Assembly: GCA_037962975.1 (NCBI GenBank)
Contig: CM075673.1
Span: 20,568,001-20,632,000, forward strand
Reading direction: 5' to 3'
From: Clitoria ternatea
Lineage: Eukaryota; Streptophyta; Magnoliopsida; Fabales; Fabaceae
DNA: 64,000 nucleotides
Shown here: positions 35,201-47,133 of the stretch, in pieces
Position numbering within the stretch: position 1 is the stretch's first letter
How the letters are laid out: each line of letters opens with the position of its first letter
Made by a program: the position numbers and the translations under genes
Notes under the pieces: generated by a model
What the model saw: the letters and a program-made list of their open reading frames with translations, nothing else
What the model was told of the DNA's origin: nothing
The model's database searches: none

Positions 35201-38200
35201 TGAAAACCAATACCTAGAACCAATTTGAACTGGTCTCTTAATACAGAACATCATTTTTTTGTTATTTTCGAAACAATATTCTAAAATATTTTGAATACAT
35301 AAAAGGCTCATAAATAAAAACAAAAATTGCTATTTTTTTTCTATTTATTATGAATTTCTTTTAAAGAACCACAATATGATCTTATGCTATTTTAAAATTT
35401 CACCCAACTTAATTTTCTTATAATTTTATATTAGTTTATCACTTAAGATATTATATAATATATATATATATATATTTTATTGTTACCTACAGGTTCAATC
35501 CCAGTCACGGTTAAACTAATAAAGCATGAACCAATGTTAACTCCAATTCAATCACAGTTAAACTAATAAACCATGAACCAATGTTAACTCCAATTCAGTC
35601 ACGGTTAAACTAATAAACCAGGAACCAACACTAACTCCAATTCAATCACTGATTGGGTTCTAAAAGCATTGGCAACAAACTAACAATACATGAAGATAAA
35701 ACAAGCATGCCACGAAAGAAGCAAAAACAGGATCCTTCGTAGCAACCAAGATTTGACAAAACATGATTTTAGAAAATGAACCTTCTACCTGGCAAATTAG
35801 ACAGTTTTAGGAGCAGACACATGTTACATTTCTATTAATTAAGACCCCCCCTTGAGTACGCAACTTTTGAAAAGAAGGAGAAACGGAATAAAAGCAGGTC
35901 CATCATTTATATAATGATAATTAAATCTCCACCTTACGACTGGAAACCTTAAATCCAACATCTGATTCTGTAATTCCTATTCTCTTGAACAAAGTGACAA
36001 TAGAAGATATAAGCTCCGCCTCAGCCTACAATATAAAAAGAAGCATGGTGACAAAACAATATAATAGATTACAGTCCAATGCTTCAATAATACTATATGT
36101 AGTTAGTACCATCATTCCAAATTGTAAAATAAGGTAGATAATGTGAACCAGCCATGAAAATTTACCCAAAGGTGTGCCAAAAGTAATATACAGAAATTTA
36201 AGGAACTACACATCCCATGACTTTATGACGAGAAATATCCAGAAACCTCTATTACTTTCTGACTCAACTACAAATAGAAGGAACAAGCTCATTTCATCTG
36301 CTGTCACAAGAGAAAGGAGAATGAACAACAAGAAAGTAATCACATATCAAAAAGGTATCTTATATTTACCTGCAACACAAACATAATTAAAGTGACACAA
36401 CTAAGAACAGAGACACCTCACTGCCTTCGGGATCAATCAGGAAACACATGACCAGAAAGAGAACAATCCATTACTCTAAAAAGTGTATATCGGAAGCACA
36501 TACCATAACCCCAGGAACACCAATGATATCCATGTTCCACTGGTAGTGCTCACGACGACGCCCCCTTGTCATTCTCTCATACCGCCAACATTGCCCAACA
36601 GTGAACCACTTTAACGGTAATGACACAGACTTCCTAGAAAGAAAAGAACAAACATGAAAAATGGGAATCTGCCATTTCCATAAAAAAAACAAATACTCAA
36701 GTAATTCTACATATTAAACTGTAACTTTTAGAAATAAACGTAAGCAGTGTTTTCCCTATACCTTATTTTCAGCCTATGTTCTCTTCAAAAGGAGAAGCTG
36801 GGCCAAACAAACTTTCAAGGGAATGTGCTTTTGAAAATGTAGGATTTTTTTATGGAGAAAGTTTTAAATAAAAAAGGAGCTTTTTAAAAAAATTAGTTTT
36901 AGAAGCTTTAGGCTTCTACTTCTTTTCCTTATTTATTTCAAATCCCGACATTCAAGCACACACTACCCAAAAAAATTAACTTAAAAGGAACTTTTAAGCA
37001 CAAAAAATTGTAGACTTCTGAAATAGCTTTAAATTTAAATTTATTATTTTTAACTTTAACTTTAAAGTGAATTAAGTTCTGAAGAAATAGGCCAACACTA
37101 CCTTAAAATCAAACCTAAAAATATAGAGAAAGCCTAAAATGAGCATATGAAAGAGAAATTTACCCTTTCTGTATCACCAGCCTTGCCAAAGAAGGGGTAA
37201 GTTCAGGCCTCAATGCAACACGCCGATTACCTCGATCTTCAAAACAATAAAGCTGCAAATTGAAATGCATATATTTTATAAAAACAACTTAATGTACCTG
37301 CATTTTTCAATGAAATTCATTTTTCATTAAAAATATTATGACAATGTTGATTTTTAAAGCACACCAAGAGCATGTTGTTTATGTGATACAATCGTTATCT
37401 ATTTACAGGCACAGCATGAAGACTATTGCTGCCCATGCACTCAATCATTGCTCATCCATCTATGGATCTCAAATACCTAATTGTTATTGCTCTTTCAGGA
37501 TAATTAAATTGACAGCCTCTAAATAACTAAAGCCCGCAGCAGGGATCTATTCTAGCAAGTGCTAGTTCCTTATGAAGTTAAAGAGCAGAATGATGCCAGA
37601 AGGATTCATTGTACACAATATATTGTCTGATGTTCACAGTTTCAATTATCCATATTCCATTAGTATGAAGAATAACAATGAGAAGTCTCAACTGCAGAAA
37701 TGGTAAAACACCAAGGTCATTTACCAAAATTTTAATCAAGCATAAATGAACTTCTCCAAGCGAATATATGAAACAGGAAACAATAAAACATTCCATCAAT
37801 AATTTCAATCTATTGACCAAGGTGATTCATTAAACCCAGTTCCTCCAGTGGCTCCTACATCGACTAAATAGAAGACTACAACTAACACAATATAAGACAA
37901 ATAGACAGGTAAGAAAGAAGTATGTCTATCTGAGACTCCTCAGATAAACTTTGAATGACATATTACAATCTCGTAACTTACCATCCACGAAAGCATATTG
38001 CAATCGTTAGGCGCAGAACACTATCAGATAAAGCCATCCATACCAGCGAAGCGACTTAGGGAACAAAGCATTTCCTGTTCTATTGTGAATTTATCTAGAC
38101 AATTCTTTCAAACATTCATATCCTTATAATATATTCATCAGACCATAATAAGTAGCCTATAAATGAATAATATAGGCAATTAGGCATACACACGAATGTG

Positions 38201-38850
38201 TATATGTATTTGTCTGTATATGTATATGCATGTGTGTATACTCAGTCAACATCTTCTCGGGATGAGTATAAACAAAAACGATAAAGCAAAAGAGCTACCT
38301 GGTCCTTAATCTCCTCCCCGGCCTTCCTAGTGAACAATGCCTCCGACTCAAGCACCGGAAAATCAACCTCCTCAAATCCATGCAACCGCGAAACCTAATC
38401 CTCACAACAAACGAACAACCAATCAAGACCCCGGCATAAGCAAAAACGAGAATCGAGCTGAAGCAAGCATGGGCACGGAAAAGCGTTGAGCGATTTGAGT
38501 GTGAAATCGTATATATACACCTCTTTGAAGTGGTCGAAGAGCCAGTTGCGCAAGCGCATGTCTTCGGGCGGGAAATCACGCGTTCCCTTGGGAGGATTCA
38601 CATCGATTTTCTGAACATGTCCGGCCACCGCCGGACCGGGAGTTAACGCACCGGACCTGCCACCGCTCGGAGAATCGGTCTCCGCCGCTTGTGAGATCGC
38701 GGAATGGAGTCTAACGGTGGAGAAGTTGGCATTGAAAGGGGCCGGCGAAGACGAGAGTTGGAATGTGAGTGAACGGAAGATAGGGTTAAAGTAGGAATTG
38801 AAGCGTGGTTGCAGAGTAAGGAACGAACACGGAAACGGAGTTGCAGGCAT
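26213..38850 (-). CDS. Histidyl-tRNA synthetase, chloroplast/mitochondrial type (eleven exons, 501 aa)
   Basis: Exons (minus strand): 38850-38521, 38394-38299, 37252-37164, 36633-36504, 36025-35933, 34865-34791, 33824-33707, 33372-33230, 31517-31389, 26625-26462, 26351-26213. All junctions are GT-AG and phases agree (1,506 bases). It charges tRNA-His with histidine. Residues 1-80 are Ser/Phe/Arg-rich with few acids, like a dual organelle transit peptide. Class II motifs: PPKGTRDFPP (86-95), LRPELTPSLAR (HisA), GQCWRYER (185-192, motif 2), GLAYYTGIVFE (348-358, HisB), GGGRYDHL and GFGFGD (391-396, motif 3). The C-terminal anticodon-binding domain spans about 402-501. Intron 9 is 4.76 kb because of a hAT insertion. 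Start is the only in-frame ATG before the transit peptide. No coding damage seen. Confidence 0.95.
26940..27960 (+). mobile_element. Possible retrotransposon remnant in HisRS intron 9
   Basis: A plus-strand 80-codon frame (26948-27190) ends shortly before gggatgttgaggagtgg. At 27470-27510 a stretch reads NLEDKAEFQGDGIVR, similar in style to the tail of gypsy polyproteins (locked to 'N-L-E-D-K'), followed by an LTR-like leader. No boundaries or duplication could be fixed. Weakly supported. Confidence 0.3.
28180..31176 (+). mobile_element. Full-length hAT DNA transposon in HisRS intron 9
   Basis: 2,997 bp bounded by perfect 18-bp inverted repeats CAAGGTTGACAAAATCGG. An exact 8-bp target duplication ATTCTAAC stands at 28172-28179 and 31177-31184. 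Subterminal regions repeat cgatttt/aaaatcg motifs, likely transposase binding sites by analogy with other hATs. It carries one transposase gene in plus orientation, opposite to HisRS. Exact ends with a frameshifted gene suggest an insertion young enough to keep its ends but no longer self-mobile. Confidence 0.92.
28605..30916 (+). pseudogene. hAT transposase, frameshifted
   Basis: Order: Gly/Ser-rich start; BED zinc finger (about 28720-28850; AWKYAVPVEG, MQCKFCEKV, YRLKH); DUF659 (about 28990-29470; GCSIMTDGWTDRRRR, VQVATDNAANYK); CATHCIDLMLED; helical insertion domain; hATC dimerisation region (about 30350-30460; WAIGVLSLTCSSFGCERDW). Two introns are likely (about 30004-30104 and 30454-30535, GT-AG). 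The frame is broken near 28840, near 28985, in an A-run near 29385 and in an A-run near 30325. The C-terminus is an acidic tail (SDDEWIMDNVDEGEGGEDME). The family is clear; the product cannot be full length as read. Confidence 0.85.
32163..32205. repeat. (AT)n microsatellite
   Basis: About 21 uninterrupted AT/TA dinucleotides inside the MULE-like element, expected to be length-variable. Confidence 0.9.
32396..32495 (+). repeat. GTTGCAGGTGGC short tandem repeat
   Basis: Five to seven imperfect copies of gttgcaggtggc/ggcagctg in the centre of the MULE-like element. This, with high GC, opens several overlapping stop-free frames here that are not genes. Confidence 0.65.
34260..34570 (-). mobile_element. 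Decayed TRIM-like remnant in HisRS intron 6
   Basis: Two diverged copies of a block (about 34290-34360 and 34493-34560: aagctagcccaagagaagagggtcg... and aagctaactctagagaaaagggtca...) bracket about 130 bp containing taacacacccctcacagcc. The layout and wording match the TRIM at 25140. No primer site or duplication remains. Confidence 0.45.
35060..35660. repeat. CCAGTC/CCGGTT-rich repeat remnant with 47-bp tandem repeat, HisRS intron 5
   Basis: 35076-35230 is rich in accagtc/aaccagt words, like the accggtt-rich block at 39846-39985. After an AT-rich core there is a 47-bp unit in tandem: 35502-35548, 35549-35595, 35596-35642 and a fragment. Each contains ttaaactaataaa and gaacca. Probably one eroded non-autonomous transposon family. 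Confidence 0.5.
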
Positions 38851-40600
38851 GGCAGTGAAGGTTTAGCTTTAGCTTCGGGATTTTTTTATTTTTTATTTTT
38901 TTGGCCAGGTATTCCACAGGTGAAGCTTAGCTTAACTGAATGGAAAATGCAGGAAAATTGGATGGGGAAGGTTCGGACTTTGGTTAGGATATTAATGGGC
39001 TTTCTCATTGGGCCTCAAACGCTGCATCCATTCCTTCCCATGGACCCAAGCTTAAGGCCTTTCTTTTAAGACCACCCAACTTCTCAAGTTAGACCATCCT
39101 TTAATTTTGTTGTACCAAAAAAACACTATTTTATCTATATTATTAATCAGTTGTGAAAATAAAATTATAAAAATGGAGTCATCTAACAATTAATATTTAT
39201 TATGTATGGTGTTCAAGGCTAATAAAATTTTGTTTGACTTACAGATTAAAAATATCTTTTACCTGTTAGGATTTTCCAATTGAGAATCAAACACATTTTA
39301 CAATTTTTTCTCCATACTCCTTCCAAGCCCCTCTTCTAGCATTTGAAAAACTCCTTCCTTACATCTTGTCTATATGAAAGGATTCTGAACAACGGAAAAT
39401 AAATGCAAAGGAAATTGAAGGATGGTTGATAATTTTCGTTGTTTAGAAAGAATTTTATTTCAATAGGTTTCACAAAAATAAAATCCTCTCCAAAGGAAAT
39501 CATTGGGATGAAAATTGTTAAAAAAATTATTGGACACAAATGCACATCAAACAAAAATATATTTTTTTATTTCTAATAAAATACTATTAAACTTTTAAGG
39601 GTAATTTAACCATTTAGATTATTGTAAATTTTCTTTAGAAATTTATTCACTTAACCATATATATGAAATAAATTATTTCTCTTATTTTTTCTTTTATTCC
39701 AATCCTTCCAAATACGCATAATTTTCATTCAATTTTTTTCACTCCATTTATTTTCTTCTAAATTCCTTCCTAAATTTAAACCATGCCTTAGTGAAACTAT
39801 AGTCGGGTGACAATATAGAAACCATTTTTTCATCTGTCTCAAACATGATTTTAAAAACTAGACCGGACCGGTCGATTCAACCGATTGGACCGAGAATCTG
39901 TCAAGGTGCCGGTCTGGAAGAGGGAAAAAACCGGGGCATCTCAAAACCAGTTGAAAATCGGTATTGCAAAACTAGTTGAACAGGTCAGATTTCTAAAATT
40001 GTTTTTTCACCTTTTTATATTTTTGAAAATTTTCTATTAAAAATATTTTTAAATCATAGTTAAATACATCTAAGGTATCTGTTAACAACTTAATGAATGT
40101 GAGCAAAAACATGACCAAAATAATTGTGTGAAAATGATTGAATAATTCTCTCTACTAAATAATTAAAATTCAAGAGATTTTGATGAGATTATCTCCTATC
40201 ACAATAGCAATATTACATAACATTAAAGAATATACTCAAAGTCTCCAGTGTTTAAACCTAAAATTACACTCATGAAATTTCCTCTTAACTTTTTATTTTT
40301 GTCTTAATACAAGCACAACACAAATATTTTTGTTTTCCCACATTCTACTTCTTGTTTTGGAATGTAGAGTGTTATTTGTATTTATAGTTACCCACTATAC
40401 TTGCCCATCATATATTTTCACTAACCTAAAATAGGTTCATGATATAAGAAAAAGTTTCATAATTTTAGAAATACAAGACATGCATTACATGTAACGATTT
40501 TCCACTTTCGCTTATAGTTCTTATAATCATGTGTCTCCAACATCTACAAAATGATAACTAAGTCCAAACAATGTTGAAACTTATCAATTGGCAATAATTT
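38851..40600. other. Intergenic region upstream of HisRS
   Basis: The HisRS promoter must lie just right of 38850, but no clear TATA box is seen. 39846-39985 carries an accggaccggtcg-rich repeat remnant. The rest is AT-rich without recognisable genes and runs into the copia relic. Confidence 0.4.
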
Positions 40601-40619
40601 TTTCATCATATTGTCAGAT

Positions 40620-41571
40620 TTTCAACTATGATTTTCTTGATCACACCTATGTCATCCTATACATTTTTTTGGTAAACTAAAGTTTGACAGCAATACGTTT
40701 CGTCCTTTCATGATAAATTAGATTCATAGTCAAGTGAATAACACTTTGACTATCATAATGTATGATAGGTACATGTTGGCTCAACCTAAAACTTTCCAAA
40801 AGACCATCCATACATCTGCTCTCCTTAAACCTCAGTTAATTCCGTATACACACCTCCAGTAGTTGATAGTGTCATTGTGTGTGGCAATGTTGCCTTCCAA
40901 CTAATAGTACACCTAAAGGGTGTAAATATATAACCTACAAATGATCTTGTTTTATCAAGATCACCAACAAAGTTAGAATATACACAACCTATAACTTATT
41001 TGGTCTATTGACCATCAAACACCAAACAAACATAAAAAAACACCTCTTATGTGTCGTATGATCCATTTCACGGCTTCCTAGTATACCTTTCTTAGTTTTA
41101 TCATAAACTTGCTTACAACATGTGAAAGATCTGGTCTAGTGTACATTATGGCATACATGAGACTGCCAACTGCACTAGAATAAGGTATATGAGACATATA
41201 CTCCACCTCATCCTCAATTCTTGAACACTAAGCTACTTATAGTGTGCGGCTAAAGGAGTGTCGACTAGCTTGGACCGATTCATATTGAAACATTATATCA
41301 GCTTCATTATATAATTTGTTGCAATAACCATAGCCTGCCATGACGCCTTTCCTTATGAGTCTCCATGCCAAGAATCTTCTTCATTTTTCTCAAGTTCTTC
41401 ATCTTAAACTCAGTCCCTAACTGAACTTTAAGCATGTTAATTTTAACTTTATTGTTTGCTGCAATTAGCATATCATCTACATATAACAACAAATAAATCC
41501 TAGAACCATCTAGAAGCTCCTTAGGGTAAATACAATTATGAAATTGGTTGCCATTATATCCTATTTTGTCC
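40620..41571 (-). pseudogene. Copia reverse transcriptase (C-terminal) and RNase H relic, left half of a split element
   Basis: Minus strand: RT with NCIYPKELLDGSRIYLLLYV and DDMLIAANNK (41400-41560), then EYMSHIPYSSAVGSLMYAMM and TRPDLSHVV (about 41110-41215). RNase H follows with FRCTISWKATL-like and LSTT-like remnants (to about 40850). Many stops. The preceding RT part is at 57044-57500; only about 90 bases between the two halves are missing. Both are therefore one element split by the 15.5-kb insertion complex. Confidence 0.75.
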
Positions 41572-42059
41572 TGGTACCGGGGTCCAGGACTTGGTCTTGT
41601 AGGTTGATCCTTATAGGATGTGAAATGTTTGGTTGCCATCCTAATCCGGGCTCATGGATTGTAAGTTGATGTTGTTGAGCTCCTTACATCGGCCCAATAT
41701 ATTGAGAGGTGAAGGGGGTGATACCTGTAAAGACACTCAAATGCTTAAGTTAGTTCAGATTCTAACATCGAAGGCATATCAAAGTATTAGGTTAGGCACC
41801 TGAGTTTACCACTCATAAGCGTGAATGCAGAATTTATAGCGAAGAAGTGTGACATCATGCCTCGTTCTATGTGTCAGAGCACGTCCGTACATCACGTAAG
41901 ACTGACACTTCCACAGGTTTGACCAGTGTTGCTAATCACTTGTCATTTCATGACTTCAGTTAAAGAGCTATTCAAAGGTTATGACTCTGGTCATGGAAGT
42001 GAAATGCAAAGATCAGTTATGAATGAGACCGATGTGTTGAGTCTGCTCATGTTATGACA
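41572..42059 (-). repeat. 3' LTR of the non-autonomous Tat-like element
   Basis: Matches 49308-49794 along its whole length. Left of it the copia coding sequence begins within a few bases. On the minus strand a tract ctagggggca (42135-42126) lies about 70 bases before it, so the LTR might extend to about 42125, with the corresponding piece of the other copy deleted. Confidence 0.7.
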
Positions 42060-42839
42060 GCTTATGGGGCCTATATCCACTGGAAACTAATTATGCGAAT
42101 TAGGGTCGGTATCCATTTCGGAATATGCCCCCTAGCCTGTTGAAATGACCTGGGAGTTACTTTAATAGGCTATTTAGTTCCTGCATCATAAAGACTAGAA
42201 TGCAAAAAAAATTATTAAGTAAAAAATTTGAAATTTTACCTTACTGGTATCTTCATCATAGTGCCAGAGTTATGGGTAATTTGTACAAAGATCTTCTAGA
42301 TTGCTTCTCTATTTATCTGAAGTGAAATAATGACTTATAAATTATTTTTTAACAATAGATGATGTGACCCACTGTGACCTGTGACTAGACAATGTGACCC
42401 ACAGTTGTTATGTGGTTCGATGTTTCTTGATTATGGCTTAAGTCATGCATCATTCTAGAGGTGAATGTTTGTGATACTTGTTGTGCTTTAATTTATTGCA
42501 TTGTTTACACTTCCTTCATGCTTTTTTAGACAGAATACGAAGCGTTGTCAAAAATAGGACAACTGTTTGGTGCTCAGACGAAACGTAAAACTCTATCATA
42601 AATAGGACACACCAGTTCATATGACCCTTTGCTCCCCTAACCTTTTTTATAAGTAAGGGTGCAAGGCCTATTATTTTCACTTGTTTTTATATACCAAAGT
42701 GTTGCTACTCTGATATTAGCTTATTCCAGTGTGATTTAAGAAATCTAGTGCATACAAAAAAGACGAGTTGTATCACTTCAGCAAGTACCTCTATATCGTC
42801 TTTTCCTTAACTTATTTTAATTTTTGACCCTAGAAGGGT

Positions 42840-44015
42840 ATGGGGGACGACAACTCAAGTAGTGACTTCGTTGAGGTGCTGCCTGGGGCTCTATCAATTC
42901 AATCCCGGCATGAGCTAAGGATGGAGGATTTATACTAGTATTCTTGTCGTACTGATGGAGCCACCTCTAGGTTAGCACAACATCAGCGGGGGAATCTGGG
43001 GACTTAACGTCCTTTATGGATGCCATTGTGGGAGGTAGGGGAGTTGGATACGTCCTCTTGCTCCTCCACATCGTCCCCCCACATCGTCTGGCTTTGACAT
43101 GGGTTCTGTTAGTGAGCCCGGTAGTAATGCCAACTTATTTAACTAACGATGAGGTTTTTTATAGTTGCGTACTATTACTCCACCATGTTATTCATCCAAT
43201 GGCATTTGATGGTAACTCCGGCACCAACTATCGCATTGTCGCGATTGACCCTTCAAAGACTAATTTCATCGCCTACCGGATTGATTGGTTTGCTGAAAAG
43301 GTCAAAGATCCTTACTTCTGGGTTCATGATGAGCCTTTACGCATTTCTTCTTGGTATGCTGAAGATTCAAACGATGTTATTATTGAAGACGTGATAACTC
43401 ATTCCAGGGAAGAATACGACGATTACTTCACCATTCTTTGCCCCTTGTTATTGGAACGCATCCGCCATCAATCGGGGTCAAGATATATTTTTATGTATGA
43501 AATATTGTTTTCAAATATTGAAATCAATTCCCTCTGACGGAGTTTGAGAAATGAGTACTCCGGTCCCTAGATTGAGCTCCAAGTCAACTTCACCCTAATG
43601 GCTAGGGTTTAGTGAAAGCTCTTGAAGTTCTGGGAGAGTTTTTCAACCTCGTCCCTACAGTTACCTTGTTATTCTCCCATGACAGAGTAATGCGCTAGGG
43701 TAACCCTTGAGGTGGCCTTGGCTTTATTAACCTTCGGTATAATTCAAAATTTTCCAACTTTGAATCTTTTACAGAATCAGTGAAGACAGACGGGATGAGC
43801 TTTAAGAATTCATTTGTTAAAGTTAAAGTGAATGATGATAAACTGATGTTTTGGGAGAACTTAGATTTTTCCAAGAGGTTGTACACTGGATGGATATACG
43901 AGCACTTCCTGGTGACAAGCAACAACTACTCTATCAGCGAAGCTGTGTTATCACCGGAGTTTAGGATGGTGTTGGAAGCCTTGAAGGCTTTCTCAACTTT
44001 TTCCAAAATTTCTTA
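42840..44015 (+). pseudogene. Antisense ORF of the Tat-like element, N-terminal half (decayed)
   Basis: Starts MGDDNSSSDFVEVLPGALSI at 42840. Broken frames continue: 43016-43537 (DGNSGTNYRIVAIDPSKTNF, EDVITHSREEYDDYF), about 43600-43680, and 43780-44015 (SVKTDGMSFKNSFVKVKVND, KLMFWENLDFSKRLYTGWIY). It resembles in style the 'plant transposon/putative gypsy type transposon' proteins carried antisense by some Tat elements (a family known for extra ORFs). Similarity is by pattern, not proven. Several stops. It is cut at 44015 by a solo LTR and resumes at 47134. Confidence 0.5.
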
Positions 44016-44874
44016 TGTAACACCCCTATTTTTATTTTTATATTAAAATTTTGAAGTAATTAGATTATGGTTCTTTAGAACTTTTTAATCTACGTATTAT
44101 TTATGATTTCTTGGAATTTTTTGAAATTTTTGAATTTTTAATAAAATAATATATTTTAAATAATTTTAAATTCATATATAGTGACCTAAAATTAAAAATA
44201 TTTATAAGAAAGTGAATTTAAATTATAAGAAAATTTTTTAAAATCTGTTTCAAGTAGACTTATCTAAAAATTATCGGTTTGAGAAAAAATCTTTATTTTT
44301 TCCCATCGTTAAAAAATTGGGAACGTATCAATAAATTTTTATTAACAGAAAATTTTAGATTTTTAAAATTTAAACTTTATATTACTTGTTATAAAATTAG
44401 TAAGGACTGATATAATATCGCTAAATTTCAAAAAGGACTCATTTTGAATATTTAAAATATACTAAGTGAAAGGTTACTATTTGGCTTAATAATTCTGCCA
44501 ACAGTTACTATGCAAAACACTGTGCATGTATGAAATTTTCAAAAGATGCACAGTAACCAGGAATAAAAAATTCAAAAATGCACAGTACTTTTATATTAAA
44601 ATAATGAAATACATGGTAAATTTTTTTCCTATAAATACCGAAGGAATTCTTCTTTAGAATTCACAATTTCAGATTAAGTTTTCTTAATATAGTAGTGCTA
44701 GTGAGATAGTGGTGGAAGTGAGAGAAAGAAGTAAATTTTTTTGGAAGAAAGTTTTGCTAAAATTCTAAGGTACGAATAACTCACTTTTATATTTTTTAGG
44801 GTTATTTTTATATTGTTTTTAGAAATCTATTATTATACTGGAAATAATATTATTTTAAGTTACTATTCTACATA

Positions 44875-45125
44875 GTAAAATACTATTTCAATAGTATATT
44901 ACTATTTCAATAGTAAATTACTATTTACTGTTACTATTTACCTTTACTATTCACGTTTTACTATTTTCTGTTACTATTTCGATTTACTATTTACTGTTAC
45001 TATTCACGTTTTACTATTTACTATTACTATTCATGATTTACTATTTACTGTTACTATTCATGTTTTACTATTTACTGTTACTATTCATGATTTACTATTC
45101 ACTATTCACTATTCACTATTCAAAA
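44875..45125 (+). repeat. TTTACTATTTACTGTTACTATTCA minisatellite
   Basis: At least ten imperfect copies of ttactattcac/ttactatttactg, nested with a period of about 22 and about 40 bases. They end in a run of cactattcactattcactatt. Only A, T and C dominate the plus strand, with few G. Confidence 0.8.
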
Positions 45126-45409
45126 TTTACCATTTTTGTTTTAAGTAGTAATCTTAATCTTCATCTTATGCCTATACTGAAATAAGAATAGTATTAATAT
45201 TTCTAGAAATTGGAGGCGCAAAGCAAATCTCTTTTGGGTAACAATTCAAGGTAAAGGGGAGTGAGATAAAAATATAATATGAAAAGACATAAGAATAATG
45301 GGAGGAGTCCCCTACTCCTTTTAAATTTAATAAGATTAGTATTTTAAAAATATTAACCTTTTAACTTAAAATTTATAATAAATCTTAAATTAAATATCTG
45401 GTTTAACTA

Positions 45410-45600
45410 ACTCTAACATACCTATGCAAGGACTTGGACTTTTATAACCTATATAAACTGGACTATACCTATACAAGGACTTGGACTACTATGACCCATA
45501 TGGACTGAACTATACCTATGCAAGGACTGGATTATATGGACTTACATATACCTATGCGAGGAATTGACCAAAATGACTCAAATTGACTATATAAATAATC
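45410..45600 (+). repeat. cctatgcaaggactt tandem repeat
   Basis: Four imperfect units of about 55-60 bp, each beginning tacctatgcaaggactt-like and containing tggactata. Confidence 0.75.
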
Positions 45601-47133
45601 ATTAAATTTTGTATTATGATATGTATTAATGATATTTAATTTAATTGATTTGATTATGATTGATTATATTTGTGATTGATGATATTTAACTGTGATTGAT
45701 AATATTTGATTGTTGATATTATAATGTGGAGTTTGAGCATATAGCGAGCATGACAGAAAGCTAAAACTCAGTAAGAATTTCTTACCTTACTCTTTAAATT
45801 TTTATTATTTTAAAATCTTTTATTTCTTTTTAGAAATTATTTTTATATTTAGAATAAAAAAAATTAGTATTTATTTTAGACAGTAGACATTTTATGAAAA
45901 TTAATTTATAACAAGTTGAGATAATTAAATCTTGAATTAAAAAAATTGATTAATGATTTAAAGATTATTCGCTTTTAATTAAAATTTTTCAAAAGAAAAT
46001 TATTTTATTTTTCCAACTTAATAACTAAAGAATATTTGGAAATAATTGAGATTCCTAAATTTGATCTTGTTAAGATTCAATTTGAGAAAGATTATGTAAA
46101 GTTTTATATGAGAAAGTTTTTAGATATTTAAGGCTTAGAAACTCAATTTCAGTGAGATTCGAAAACTGTACCAAATTTATTTCTGTGGGACAGAAATTCG
46201 GAGAATTGAGAAAATGTATAGTTTATTAAAATGATATTGTAAACCTTTAAGGTATTTAATAATTGAGTTGCTAAAAGCCTTAACCAACTCAATATGCGAG
46301 TAGTTCATGCATCATGAATCATTAAAGTGAAATGAAATGATATTGTCTGGGGACGAATTATAGAAACCGAGGATACATTAGAGGAGGCTTAATTACGAGC
46401 CTTGGGATGAGAGGGTGTGAAAGGTTGCTTCAGGTGACCTGGGGTAGCTCCCTAGTGTCGGGTACTTTCACAATAAAAACTTTCTCAATCTGACTAGTCT
46501 CTAAGTGTTTCCATGCCAGTTGAGTTGTTCATATTATTATTATCCAAACTTATGGAACAGTGTAAACTCCTGGTTGGCCCAGTGCAAATTAAAATTTAAG
46601 GGCCCACATATATAGGTAAGTTATGATGAAGATATTGCATAACATTCATGCATTCATAATTGATTGTGTATGTGATTGTGACTGATATTATTATGTATTG
46701 GTTTTGTGAAAACCCTTTATTGCTTATGTCTTATTCGAGAATATTATATTCTGTTTCTCACTCCTTTCTCCGTGTTTTTGTTTCATATATTCTAAATTGA
46801 TGGTTCAGAGGGAAGGATCGAAGAATTTCGGCAGTAGATATAGCACGTTCTAGGAAGGGAGCTCGGTATGAATACCGTGGTCCAATGAATAAATAATGTT
46901 AATAAGTAACTGCTTTTGGGCCATGGAGTTTCCTCTCTTTCTTATAATGTTTAATGTTTATTTTCTTCAGATGAATGTACAAATACTTTATAAAGTTTTA
47001 ATAATATTTATAAGGTATTTCAGAAATAATGTATGTAATTTATTCCGATAGTTTCTTTTTAACAATCATATCTTTTAAAAAAAAAATTACGAATTTTTAT
47101 ATATTTTATTAAGGTGTAACAGAGGGTGTTACA

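Larger units (their letters stand above)
44016..47133 (+). mobile_element. 3.1-kb solo gypsy LTR inside the antisense ORF
   Basis: Starts TGTAACACCCC and ends GGGTGTTACA. Exact 5-bp target duplications TCTTA stand at 44011-44015 and 47134-47138. A TATAAATA box at about 44631 gives plus orientation. There is no internal region or second LTR, so it is a solo LTR left by recombination between LTRs. It has no coding capacity. It holds two minisatellite tracts (44880-45125; 45415-45600). Confidence 0.85.

Noticed and set aside
36760..37080. Possible MITE in HisRS intron 3 (aaaggagctttt/agaagctttaggcttct words)
   Set aside because: Internal inverted words are present but no terminal repeats or target duplication could be placed.
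41572..42059. First reading of the 488-bp repeats as LTRs of a plus-strand element in sense with the 43-48 kb frames
   Set aside because: The primer-binding site follows the right-hand copy on the minus strand and both TATA boxes read minus, so the element is minus-strand and the frames are antisense.
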